A stretch of 32,697 bases of DNA, taken from a virus. Below, piece by piece: positions 1 to 7,124 of this stretch (within the stretch, counting starts at the first letter, position 1; each line of letters opens with the position of its first letter). The position numbers and the translations under genes are program-made. The stretch is from positions 1-32,697 of the IMG/VR virus record IMGVR_UViG_3300025879_001431; one strand, given 5' to 3'. The notes under the pieces are model-generated. The model ran no database searches. It was not told where the DNA came from and saw only the letters and a list, made by a program, of their open reading frames with translations.

Positions 1-463
1 CTGCATTTTCAGCCTTTTTCGATAATTCAGTTATCAACTCTTCAGAGATTTGTGGTGTTCTGGCAAGAATCCATAAGTAATCCCTTGATGGTGAACCCAC
101 CAATACCCATCGGTAATCCTCATCGAGTTCCATTATATAATAATCACCATAAAATGGTTTGAAGAAACTTACACCCAACTTACCAGGTCCATTGACTTTA
201 GCCTCACCTACAGCCTTTTCATACTTTCCCTTTTTGGTATTGTACCCATCGTTGAGGACTTTAATCTTCCCATTTTCTTTTAGTGTATAGTTAGCAGTGA
301 CATAGATAAGGTTCTTCTCAAACCTGTTTGGTATCTTTGTAATCTCATACCATTTCCCCTGATACCTTTCGAGGTCCACGTAGTCTACCGTTTGTAGTTC
401 TTGTGTTGTCTTGCAAGAGGTCAACAATAATACCGTAGCAAGAAGTGTTAATAATAATTTCAT
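1..463 (-). CDS. blc: Blc-type bacterial lipocalin lipoprotein, cut off at the window edge
   Basis: My own translation of the minus strand from the ATG at 463 gives 154 residues, open to the left edge. The start MKLLLTLLATVLLLTSCK is a lipoprotein signal with Cys17 as the lipidated residue. The lipocalin signature YQGKWYEITKIPNRFEKN follows at about residues 35-52, and GSPSRDYLWILARTP near the end is the strongly conserved Blc segment. Blc proteins are outer-membrane-anchored barrels that bind fatty acids or lysophospholipids and are linked to envelope stress. Only the last few residues should be missing. The outer-membrane barrel gene ends 3 nt upstream, so the two are probably co-transcribed. 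A lipocalin is an unusual phage cargo gene. Family assignment is firm; the ligand is unknown. Confidence 0.9.
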   Translation of the reverse strand, partial: MKLLLTLLATVLLLTSCKTTQELQTVDYVDLERYQGKWYEITKIPNRFEKNLIYVTANYTLKENGKIKVLNDGYNTKKGKYEKAVGEAKVNGPGKLGVSFFKPFYGDYYIMELDEDYRWVLVGSPSRDYLWILARTPQISEELITELSKKAENA

Positions 464-466
464 AAT

Positions 467-1297
467 CTATAATTTAATACCAAGACCCATTCCAATTCCA
501 AATCTACCGTCGTAACGAGCTTGACCGAGTAATTCTAAATAATTCCAATGATATAGTAAACCTCCACGAATACTCATATTAGTTTGTCGTTGTTCGTTAA
601 TGAGGTAAATACCGTTTTGATTGTGTGAAGACAATACAAACAATTCATCGTAGTACGCATCATATCTCCTTCTTGAGGTAATACCCACAGTAACAAATGG
701 TGAGAATCGGTCCATCGTTCTACCAGCACCAATGGAAAAATCACCTTTGATTTCCACATTACCAGCAGATTCATCTCCCCAATCTTCCACTTCCCACGTT
801 GATATATTATCGTAATATGGATAAATCAATGGTAAGGTCGTGTGGTATTGAATAACCATAAAAGACTCACGTCCTGTAATAATATATGGCGACATCTGAG
901 TTTGGAATGCATCCTGTTCAACCACCACACCCATTGAAAATCTCATTGGATTAAAGTTATTTCTCTCAACCAATGACGGGTCTGTAGTCATCACATATTC
1001 GTGTCGGTCCCACGTTCTATTTGTATTCCAATAAGGATAGTATCCAACATCATATGGGTTGTAATAATACGGTGTTCTACCCCACCTGTTATTCCACCTA
1101 CCATCATTATAACCATTGTTATATCCGTTCTGATATCCATTATTGTAGTTGGTATTAGAATTGGTATTAGGATTGGTAAAAGAGTTGGTATTAGAACGTT
1201 TCTGTTCCACCTTTTGAATCTTTTGTTCTCTTTCTGTTTGAGCAAAAGTGGTGTATGTAAAAAACACACATACCACTATTAGTAATAATTTTTTCAT
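467..1297 (-). CDS. Secreted outer-membrane beta-barrel-like protein
   Basis: A protein of 276 aa with a Bacteroidetes-style signal peptide (MKKLLLIVVCVFFTYTTFAQ, cleavage expected around FAQ). Residues about 35-80 form a low-complexity Asn/Thr/Tyr/Gly linker with NTN and NGY repeats. The rest (about 110-276) alternates polar and aromatic residues and ends in GIGMGLGIKL, typical of the last strand of an outer-membrane barrel. I recognise no named family. It lies 3 nt upstream of the lipocalin on the same strand, so both probably supply envelope components to the infected cell. The Asn-rich linker gives long shadow frames on both strands that are not genes. Confidence 0.75.
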   Translation of the reverse strand: MKKLLLIVVCVFFTYTTFAQTEREQKIQKVEQKRSNTNSFTNPNTNSNTNYNNGYQNGYNNGYNDGRWNNRWGRTPYYYNPYDVGYYPYWNTNRTWDRHEYVMTTDPSLVERNNFNPMRFSMGVVVEQDAFQTQMSPYIITGRESFMVIQYHTTLPLIYPYYDNISTWEVEDWGDESAGNVEIKGDFSIGAGRTMDRFSPFVTVGITSRRRYDAYYDELFVLSSHNQNGIYLINEQRQTNMSIRGGLLYHWNYLELLGQARYDGRFGIGMGLGIKL

Positions 1298-1309
1298 ATG
1301 TTTTTGTCT

Positions 1310-1387
1310 TTAATCTTCAGAGAACGTAGGCTCAGAATCGACATCGTTATCGTAAAAGTCTACGAAGTCTTCAAATTGGTCATCCAT
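1310..1387 (-). CDS. Possible 25-aa acidic peptide
   Basis: A short frame from the ATG at 1387 to the TAA at 1310 would encode MDDQFEDFVDFYDNDVDSEP and five more residues, almost all acidic or aromatic. It lies 12 nt upstream of the barrel protein gene and downstream of the terminator at 1424-1449, so it would be the first cistron of the barrel-lipocalin transcript. Its support is only its position and biased composition. It may be a leader peptide or chance. Confidence 0.4.
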   Translation of the reverse strand: MDDQFEDFVDFYDNDVDSEPTFSED

Positions 1388-1423
1388 AATAATAAGTATT
1401 TTATATTAAACGGTAAAGATAAT

Positions 1424-1449
1424 AAAAAACCCCCACATTTCTGTGAGGG
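1424..1449 (-). terminator. Rho-independent terminator of the rhodopsin operon
   Basis: On the minus strand this reads CCCTCACA-GAAA-TGTGGGGG followed by six T: an 8-bp stem with one G-T pair and a GAAA tetraloop. It lies 21 nt after the stop of the last operon gene. A 36-nt block around it (1421-1456) is identical to 5193-5228 at the other end of the operon. Confidence 0.9.
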
Positions 1450-1470
1450 TTAGTTTTTAATTTATTTTAA

Positions 1471-2064
1471 TCACCCCTTACTTTCAGAAGCGTATTTTAC
1501 ACCCATGATAGTTCCGACAATACTGAATGAGTTCGTCAACAAGATACCAAATAGATTAGACCATGTGGTTTCAATTATCTTAGAATCTAAACCACTACTT
1601 AAAATATATAAGTATAAGATTGTTGTGAGTATACCTACACCCGCAATAACACCCAAAGCCAACTTCACGATAATACTAATCAACTCAAACTGAGTCTTCT
1701 TTTGCATGACCTCCAAATCCTCCAAAGCCTTTTCCTTACCTTGTTCAGCCTCTTTTCTCAAAGACTCTGCGATTTGCTCAGCATTTTTGGCTTCATTCAA
1801 AGCCTCTTGAAGTTCAATCATTAAATCATCATTTTCTTGTTGTTTTGCAACCAAGTCTTTGTTTTGTGATTGAACCTGTTTTGTTACCTGAAGACGTTTC
1901 TTTCTGGCAGTGACATCTCTATCCTTACAAACTTTTAGATATTCTTCAAATTCTTTGTCATCACTATCCGCCTTGAGAACCTTTAATATATTTCCTTCCA
2001 AATATATTTTATTCTCTTTGGCTAAAGTTAATAAAACTTCTTTTACTTCAGGGGTTACTTTCAT
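1471..2064 (-). CDS. Coiled-coil protein with two C-terminal membrane helices, last gene of the rhodopsin operon
   Basis: A protein of 197 aa. Residues about 35-128 are charged and heptad-like, rich in Glu, Lys, Gln and Ala, and predict a long coiled coil. Two hydrophobic helices follow at about 129-156 and 168-190, so a soluble coiled coil probably stands on a two-helix membrane anchor. Its start overlaps the rhodopsin stop by 4 nt (ATGA), so translation is probably coupled. No family is recognised. Halobacterial rhodopsin transducers also combine two membrane helices with a cytoplasmic coiled coil, though with the helices first. A transducer or scaffold role next to the rhodopsin is therefore possible but unproven. 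Confidence 0.8.
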   Translation of the reverse strand: MKVTPEVKEVLLTLAKENKIYLEGNILKVLKADSDDKEFEEYLKVCKDRDVTARKKRLQVTKQVQSQNKDLVAKQQENDDLMIELQEALNEAKNAEQIAESLRKEAEQGKEKALEDLEVMQKKTQFELISIIVKLALGVIAGVGILTTILYLYILSSGLDSKIIETTWSNLFGILLTNSFSIVGTIMGVKYASESKG

Positions 2065-2642
2065 TTTTCATATTTAGTGTGGATGTATATGGCCACACCT
2101 AATTTTGCTGTTAAATCGACGATTGAATACAATACAATAGTTAGTAAAGAATCAGTCATAAAGTATACGATAGGATAAAACATCCATAAAGTTAATACTC
2201 CAATATAAAAATTTAACTGTTCTTTCTTAATTCCATTCGCCAAACTCACGAAAGTATATATCGAAAACATAGTACCTATGAAACCACCAAAAAGTTTAGT
2301 TATAATAGATGTCTCACCCAAGAAACCAAATAATAACATTCCCAACATACAAGAAATTGACATTAACAATGTTCCAATTTTTCTAAATTTAGGTTTTAAG
2401 AATGTATACATCTGATATATTAATATCGGAATAGTAAAAGTCCAATCCATATATCTCCATGTTCTAAGGTTTGTGGTATCATCCAAACCAATTATGTGTG
2501 ACATATACATATACGTTAAACCTGCTATCAATAGAATCATCGCAGATAACTTACTTTGAAGTGAGTTGAAAGAATTATATCCAAAATACAAACCTCCACC
2601 TAAAAATAATAAAGAGGTTGAGAACAAAATTTCACTAACCAT
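2061..2642 (-). CDS. Microbial (type 1) rhodopsin, 193 aa, DTQ motif
   Basis: Seven hydrophobic helices fit into 193 residues. Helix C carries RYMDWTFTIP (63-72): Arg63, Asp66, Trp67, Thr70 and Pro72 match bacteriorhodopsin R82, D85, W86, T89 and P91. Gln77 takes the place of the proton donor D96, giving a D-T-Q motif. Leu74 sits at the spectral tuning site (Leu105 of green proteorhodopsin), which hints at green absorption. Helix F has WMFYPIVY (153-160), matching W182/Y185/P186. Helix G has VDLTAKLG: Asp176 matches D212 and Lys180 is the expected retinal Schiff-base lysine. The missing donor carboxylate suggests a slow photocycle, as in sensory rhodopsins, rather than an efficient pump. The start overlaps the upstream stop by 1 nt (TAATG). 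Retinal would have to come from the host, since no retinal-synthesis gene is in the window. It was recognised from motifs only. Confidence 0.88.
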   Translation of the reverse strand: MVSEILFSTSLLFLGGGLYFGYNSFNSLQSKLSAMILLIAGLTYMYMSHIIGLDDTTNLRTWRYMDWTFTIPILIYQMYTFLKPKFRKIGTLLMSISCMLGMLLFGFLGETSIITKLFGGFIGTMFSIYTFVSLANGIKKEQLNFYIGVLTLWMFYPIVYFMTDSLLTIVLYSIVDLTAKLGVAIYIHTKYEK

Positions 2643-3145
2643 TACTCGTAATCTTTTAATCTATCGTTTAATTTTATATTTTCCATTCTGAGGTTAAAAT
2701 TATCCTCTTGTTGTTGTTTGATTTTATCTTCCAAATCTTCTCTATACATTTTAGATATATCGTCTTTGATTTTATCTATTCTTTTAGATTTAATTTTTTG
2801 ATTGATTCTTCTGATGTTACTCAAAGCACTGATAGCAATTACAACCCAACCCCAATTCATATGACTCCACGAGTTTGGGTCATAATCATAAAAGTGAATC
2901 ACCACGAATAATATAGAAATTATACCATATAGATATCCGAATAGTTTTCTTCTCTCTAAACTACTATACACCACTGAGTATAACGTACCAAACCCAATAA
3001 AAGAACTCATGATTCCAACATACCAAAGATTGGGGTTTTCCATCATCAATACCGCAGGGGCAAAGATAAACCATATCAGACCTTGAATAATTTCCGTGGG
3101 TTCTGAATCATGGTAAGTTAATATATGTAGTAATTTTTTTATCAT
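2642..3145 (-). CDS. Four-helix membrane protein with C-terminal coiled coil
   Basis: A protein of 167 aa. Hydrophobic helices lie at about 20-36, 39-61, 68-88 and 96-112, followed by a basic stretch (IRRINQKIKSKRIDKIKDD) and a charged coiled coil to the end. I recognise no family. It sits between the response regulator (stop directly abutting this ATG) and the rhodopsin (1-nt TAATG overlap). With the last operon gene it makes two membrane proteins with cytoplasmic-type coiled coils flanking the rhodopsin gene. They are candidates for passing the light signal to the kinase or for holding a receptor array. This is inference from position and architecture. Confidence 0.8.
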   Translation of the reverse strand: MIKKLLHILTYHDSEPTEIIQGLIWFIFAPAVLMMENPNLWYVGIMSSFIGFGTLYSVVYSSLERRKLFGYLYGIISILFVVIHFYDYDPNSWSHMNWGWVVIAISALSNIRRINQKIKSKRIDKIKDDISKMYREDLEDKIKQQQEDNFNLRMENIKLNDRLKDYE

Positions 3146-3583
3146 TTACTTATAAACTTTGAATGGATTAGTTTTATTTTTATATCCTTCATAGTCATCT
3201 CTGAATTCTTCCAAACGTGGTTCAATATCATCAGACTTTATAATCCAAAACTGAGCACCAGCTTTCTTTGCCTTTTCAATTTCTTGGTTATCATCTGAAG
3301 AGGATATGATTCCAATAACACATCCATTTCCGTATTCATGGTTTATCTTGTCTACCATTTCAATCCCATTGAATGAAGAACCTATAATGTTTAAGTCAAC
3401 AAATACACACTCAGGACGTTCGTGATTTACGTCATCAGGAAACCACTCCTTAAATTTTTTATCTGCCTCATCTGAAGAGTTTAGTGCCTCTAATGAAAGA
3501 GTTATGTCCAGTATACTACATGCATCTTCGAAGACCAAGTGAAATAGGTCTTCATCATCAATTAACATAAGTGAATTAATCAT
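3146..3583 (-). CDS. Single-domain response regulator (REC only)
   Basis: A protein of 145 aa with the receiver-domain residues in order: acidic pair Asp9-Asp10 (LMLIDDED), phospho-acceptor Asp63 in VFVDLNI, Ser94/Ser95 at the Thr/Ser switch position (GIISSSDD), and conserved Lys116 in WIIKSDD. No DNA-binding or enzymatic output domain follows, so it resembles CheY- or Spo0F-type regulators that act by protein contact or phosphorelay. It starts 7 nt after the kinase stop, and the next cistron's ATG follows its stop directly. The kinase is the obvious partner. Its target is unknown. Confidence 0.92.
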   Translation of the reverse strand: MINSLMLIDDEDLFHLVFEDACSILDITLSLEALNSSDEADKKFKEWFPDDVNHERPECVFVDLNIIGSSFNGIEMVDKINHEYGNGCVIGIISSSDDNQEIEKAKKAGAQFWIIKSDDIEPRLEEFRDDYEGYKNKTNPFKVYK

Positions 3584-3590
3584 CTTTATT

Positions 3591-4841
3591 TTATTTAATA
3601 ATAATCTTTATTTTAGTTCCGTAATTTGTTTTTTCGGCTGATATGGAAAATCCGTGTTCTTGTAGGATTGCAATACAAATGTTCAATCCCAATCCACTTC
3701 CACTTTCTTTTTGGTCTTTTTTTCTTGTATAGGGTTTAGATAACTCTAAGAACTCACTTTGACTCATTCCTCGTCCATTGTCTTGAACAATCAAAGTTTT
3801 TTCATTTTCCATATAAATCATTACAGACTTTGTTGGACTATCGTTGTATTTCAGACCATTACGAATTAAGTTATCCACTGCGGTACAAAATAACGGTTCA
3901 TTAACTTCAACTTCAGGTAATTCATCAATAACCACTTGTTTAACATATGAAGTGGAAGACAAATAATCACCAAGGATGGTTTTCAAGTTTACTTTTTGTT
4001 TTTCTAATTGAACCTCTTGTTTAACTAAGTTGGTAAACTCCTTAACCCCCGCATAAACTTTTTGTGTGTGTTTCAAACCTTCTTCCAACATTTTCAAAGG
4101 TGCGTCTATTTTCAATTCTTTAATTTGCTCTTCAGTCATTCTTCTTTTCAAGGACCTTAACCCTCTCGGCATGTAAGTATTAATTCCTGAATGCATATCG
4201 TGTCTTAGAATCTTAGCAGCATGTTCCAAATAAGAATTCTTTTGATTCAAAATAACTTCAGCATCATGTTGTGAAGTGACATCAGTGGCAATTTTTAAGA
4301 CTGTGGTGAAATCTCCATTTCCATCTTTGATAGGAGTATAATTTCCGAATAACCATTTTTTTGAACCATCTTTCGCAACCCTTTCGAATTCTCCAGTAAC
4401 ACTATTACCTTTTCTAAGTGTGTCCCAAAATTCTACATATTCTTTACTCTTAGCATATTCCGGTGTAACCATAGCAGTGTGTGGTTTGTTTACTATATTC
4501 TTTTCAGGACATCCCATAATATCACAGAAGTTGTCGTTAGCTGACAATATATTACCATCAATAGACATTGTCACCACCAAATTAGATTTACTAATACCCT
4601 CCAATTGAGCATTCACGTTTTCCTCTTTGAGTGTAATGTTTGTTAATAGTTCACTAATAACCATAAAGAAGGGTGGAATAAACGCAATTACACAAGCATA
4701 TCCGAATTGTGCTAAATTCATTGTGTTTTCACATATACCAAAAACAATACAAGATTGCACAGAAAAGAATGTCAACATAATCAATGCCGCTATTCCTAAT
4801 GATATCTTAGACCTTATTGATATGTTTGAAATTGCACTCAT
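3591..4841 (-). CDS. PAS-domain sensor histidine kinase
   Basis: A protein of 416 aa. Two N-terminal membrane helices (about 14-35 and 44-68) have almost no extracytoplasmic domain between them. A PAS domain spans about 82-195 and ends in the usual LKIATDVT. The H-box has His214 in KILRHDMHSG. The catalytic domain shows the N-box VDNLIRNGLKYN (322-333), the G1 box QDNGRGM (353-359) and the G2 box GSGLGL (381-386), so it should be active. With so little outside the membrane, the signal probably comes from within the membrane or from the PAS domain. This fits input from the rhodopsin two genes downstream of its response regulator. The DUF2892 gene ends 3 nt upstream. Confidence 0.95.
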   Translation of the reverse strand: MSAISNISIRSKISLGIAALIMLTFFSVQSCIVFGICENTMNLAQFGYACVIAFIPPFFMVISELLTNITLKEENVNAQLEGISKSNLVVTMSIDGNILSANDNFCDIMGCPEKNIVNKPHTAMVTPEYAKSKEYVEFWDTLRKGNSVTGEFERVAKDGSKKWLFGNYTPIKDGNGDFTTVLKIATDVTSQHDAEVILNQKNSYLEHAAKILRHDMHSGINTYMPRGLRSLKRRMTEEQIKELKIDAPLKMLEEGLKHTQKVYAGVKEFTNLVKQEVQLEKQKVNLKTILGDYLSSTSYVKQVVIDELPEVEVNEPLFCTAVDNLIRNGLKYNDSPTKSVMIYMENEKTLIVQDNGRGMSQSEFLELSKPYTRKKDQKESGSGLGLNICIAILQEHGFSISAEKTNYGTKIKIIIK

Positions 4842-4844
4842 TAT

Positions 4845-5045
4845 TTATAGTTCTGATTTCTTAAATCCACACTTCCCGAAAAACCATTTAGAAGGACAAA
4901 ATCCTGTCCATACACCAACGTTCAACATGCAAATAACAAAGAGTACCACACCCCAAATATTTAATACATAACCCACTAAAAGGACGATTGACATTAACAG
5001 ATAAACCATTCTCGTGTCAGTAATGTTATTTAATAAGTTTCTCAT
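4845..5045 (-). CDS. Small DUF2892-like inner-membrane protein
   Basis: The frame is open further upstream (to 5087), but the better start is the ATG at 5045, giving 66 aa beginning MRNLLNNITDTRMVYLL. This ATG overlaps the stop of the preceding 41-aa gene (ATGA), as at other junctions of this operon. Two hydrophobic helices (about 12-30 and 32-50) are followed by GFCPSKWFFGKCGFKKSEL, the G-x-CP ending typical of DUF2892 (YgaP-type membrane domain, often next to rhodanese or redox proteins). Two cysteines (FCP and KCG) could bind metal or form a disulfide. Its role in the light-sensing operon is unknown. Confidence 0.75.
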   Translation of the reverse strand: MRNLLNNITDTRMVYLLMSIVLLVGYVLNIWGVVLFVICMLNVGVWTGFCPSKWFFGKCGFKKSEL

Positions 5046-5167
5046 AATGATATTGTTTGTATGAATGCAATTTTTAATCTTATCCACAACCTTTGCATCA
5101 TAGGTAGGGATTTGAACTCTTCAGTTCTGAAAATATCTTCCAATTCTTTAATTTCTTCTTTTTCCAT
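5042..5167 (-). CDS. 41-aa peptide, first cistron of the rhodopsin operon
   Basis: Found by reading the sequence directly: ATG at 5167, TGA at 5042. The peptide MEKEEIKELEDIFRTEEFKS has an acidic amphipathic first half, then a more basic, hydrophobic half ending IAFIQTISL. Its stop overlaps the ATG of the DUF2892 gene (ATGA). The octamer TATTTATA stands 4 nt before its start on the coding strand, as before several other genes here. No family is recognised. The tight coupling argues that it is real. Confidence 0.65.
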   Translation of the reverse strand: MEKEEIKELEDIFRTEEFKSLPMMQRLWIRLKIAFIQTISL

Positions 5168-5171
5168 ACTC

Positions 5172-5179
5172 TATAAATA
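5172..5179 (-). promoter_or_regulatory. TATTTATA element before the rhodopsin operon
   Basis: On the minus strand TATTTATA lies 4 nt upstream of the first ATG of the operon, in the only gap between the terminator at 5196-5221 and that ATG. Any operon-specific promoter must be in or near this interval. The same octamer recurs before other genes in the window, for example at 7113, 13530, 16496 and 19715. Confidence 0.45.
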
Positions 5180-5195
5180 TATTGTAACTACAAAT

Positions 5196-5221
5196 AAAAA
5201 ACCCCCACATTTCTGTGAGGG
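5196..5221 (-). terminator. Terminator downstream of the tyrosinase gene
   Basis: Same hairpin as at 1424-1449: 8-bp stem, GAAA loop and six T on the minus strand, 33 nt after the tyrosinase stop. It isolates the rhodopsin operon from tyrosinase read-through. Confidence 0.9.
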
Positions 5222-5253
5222 TTAGTTTATTTTTTAATTTACACTCAAAAAGA

Positions 5254-6690
5254 TTACAGTTCGTAATTTCTTAAAGCGAGTTTATTTATTTTTAGTCCAA
5301 ACTTTTCATTATGTTCAGTACTAAAAATTGTGATATCATAAACATCTTCAGTATTAAGTTCAAACTTAAATACAGTCATTAATTTACCATCTTCACTGAT
5401 AGGACTACAACACCCTTTATAACATTGAGTGTTTCTTGGGTCTCCGTGATTCGCACCAAAGAAACTTACTGAACCTATGTAAGATGATGATTCTACATCA
5501 AAAGATTCTCCATCAGGATGATTAATAAAAATCTCATACAAACCTAATGGTTGCTCATCAAAAGTCGTTGAAATCTCTAATAATACTTTATCGTGATTAT
5601 AATCTGCAGGTTTTGAGATACTACCAACCATCATAGATTCACCATCAAAAATACGGTTTGGTGATGCGAATGAAATAACTTCTTTCTCACCAATAATCGC
5701 AATACCCGATTTAAGATTCTCAACAACTTTAGTATCATCATAATCGTAATCCATATTATAGATTACCGCCATAACCTCAGCAGGTGTGTAATTTACTAAT
5801 CTACCGTGTTCATCAAAAAATTCATACTTCCAAGGATTCTCTTCCAATTGTTGTAAGGTCACTTTCTGACCATTTGGTGAGTTTAACCACTGTTGGAACA
5901 TTCTATCAATATTTGAGTGGTGAGCCCAAAAGATTGGGTCAAAAGCAGCAGTCGCAACATCTGACATCATACCAGTTGTTGAACTTTTTTGTGAAATAAT
6001 ATTGTAGTGTTCCTCAACACCCGCATTACCTGAACCAATGTAATTGTGCATACCACCATGAATTGATTGGTCTAAATTTTTGTTGAACGTTTGGTAATCA
6101 GTAATATTCATTAACTTTGGATATTCACCTGCTAACATCCTACGGGTCGCACCCATGATTGGTAAACCGTGATTCAATGAATCTAATCTATCTGACTCAT
6201 ACAAACTACTTGTAGTGTCTCTCCACATTTTTGGCATTACCTTATCTGAATTATTGTAATTTGTATAACCCCAATATGGTAATGCAAAATCTTTATTACC
6301 TGAAGTTTCTCTAACAATTTTTTCTAAATGCCAAATATACATTCTGTGCCAAATCAAGAAATTGATTTCCTCAGCACCACTATGTGAGTGAGTACATTCA
6401 TCCCACGCAATTTTTAACTCAGTCCAATCAGTATACGACTCACATAATTGATTATCTTTAACTCTTGTTGGAACCCAGTGAATTGCTGATTGATAATACC
6501 AACTCGTAGGGTCTTCACAACCCCTTTGTTTCATAATTCTCATTGCGTTATCTAACGCTTCAACGTCCGATTGAGCCTCAATCGAATTTGCATTTTTTCT
6601 AACATACTTAACTTCTTTGTTATTACTACAAGAAGTCATCAATAGTGTTAAGGATAGTAACCCTAAAAATAAGTTTTTCATTCTTTTCAT
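5254..6690 (-). CDS. Tyrosinase (type-3 copper) lipoprotein
   Basis: A protein of 478 aa. A lipoprotein signal ends at TLLMTSC, with Cys21 as the lipid anchor. CuA site: His71 (SAIHWVP), His101/His103 (CTHSHSG) and His115 in FLIWHRMYIWHLEKI, which fits the tyrosinase signature H-R-x2-hydrophobic-x3-E. CuB site: His211 and His215 (SIHGGMHNYIG) and His257 in DPIFWAHHSNID, the second signature D-P-x-F-x-x-x-H-x3-D. A C-terminal domain (about 330-478) contains a Cys-rich stretch QCYKGCC, as in plant-type polyphenol oxidases. Such enzymes oxidise phenols to quinones and can make melanin. Both copper sites look complete. Anchoring would put it in the envelope of the infected cell or on its surface. 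It lies immediately upstream of the rhodopsin operon but is separated from it by a terminator. Confidence 0.93.
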   Translation of the reverse strand: MKRMKNLFLGLLSLTLLMTSCSNNKEVKYVRKNANSIEAQSDVEALDNAMRIMKQRGCEDPTSWYYQSAIHWVPTRVKDNQLCESYTDWTELKIAWDECTHSHSGAEEINFLIWHRMYIWHLEKIVRETSGNKDFALPYWGYTNYNNSDKVMPKMWRDTTSSLYESDRLDSLNHGLPIMGATRRMLAGEYPKLMNITDYQTFNKNLDQSIHGGMHNYIGSGNAGVEEHYNIISQKSSTTGMMSDVATAAFDPIFWAHHSNIDRMFQQWLNSPNGQKVTLQQLEENPWKYEFFDEHGRLVNYTPAEVMAVIYNMDYDYDDTKVVENLKSGIAIIGEKEVISFASPNRIFDGESMMVGSISKPADYNHDKVLLEISTTFDEQPLGLYEIFINHPDGESFDVESSSYIGSVSFFGANHGDPRNTQCYKGCCSPISEDGKLMTVFKFELNTEDVYDITIFSTEHNEKFGLKINKLALRNYEL

Positions 6691-6758
6691 TTTATTTATT
6701 TAATAACTATTTTATTATTTAGTATAACATACAATGAAAAAAATTAAAGTAATTATCA

Positions 6759-7112
6759 ATGGCACATCCTTGGCAACATTCAATATCCTCAGTTAACAAA
6801 TTCGGAGGTAAACCTGAAGATTATATCCATATACACCAATGGTTCGATGAGACCAAAGGATGGTACTCACACATCTATCACAGGATGTTTAGACACCACT
6901 CTGAAGGTATATTTGAATGTGAAAGACTATTCGGTCTGTCCTTTGAGAATAGTGACGGCAAAACCGTTTATACTCGTTATATAGGTGAACAACACGTAAG
7001 AGAGGATTGTAATAATCACGTCCCAACCGCAAAAGAATGGATTGAAGGTATCCAATCACAGAAAAAGCCGATATGGATGATGAAAACTATGAAACTAAAC
7101 ATAGAAGACTAA
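6759..7112 (+). CDS. DUF6915-type protein
   Basis: A protein of 117 aa beginning MAHPWQHSISSVNKFGGKPE, with the conserved segments HPWQHS, GKPEDYIHIHQWFD, HRMFRHHSEGIF and YIGEQHVREDC. These match the small family known as DUF6915, found in bacteria and phages. It is rich in His and has a Cys near the end, suggesting metal binding, but no activity is known. It is divergent from the tyrosinase gene across a 68-nt AT-rich gap where I see no clear host-type promoter. Confidence 0.75.
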   Translation: MAHPWQHSISSVNKFGGKPEDYIHIHQWFDETKGWYSHIYHRMFRHHSEGIFECERLFGLSFENSDGKTVYTRYIGEQHVREDCNNHVPTAKEWIEGIQSQKKPIWMMKTMKLNIED

Positions 7113-7120
7113 TATTTATA
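7113..7120 (+). promoter_or_regulatory. TATTTATA element
   Basis: The octamer overlaps the end of the preceding gene's stop region and lies 4 nt before the ATG at 7125. It is part of the recurrent start-proximal motif described in the findings. Confidence 0.4.
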
Positions 7121-7124
7121 ATCT

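Noticed and set aside
991-1282. Open frames on both strands across the Asn/Thr-rich linker of the barrel protein
   Set aside because: They arise from the low-complexity repeat and give unlikely proteins (runs of Ile, Pro and Thr).
5046-5087. Upstream start of the DUF2892 protein at 5087
   Set aside because: It would overlap the 41-aa gene by 46 nt and add a non-conserved tail; the ATG at 5045 gives the ATGA junction seen elsewhere in the operon.
6734-6796. 20-aa frame starting MKKIKVIINGTSLATFNILS before the DUF6915 gene
   Set aside because: It overlaps the real start in another frame and has no supporting context.
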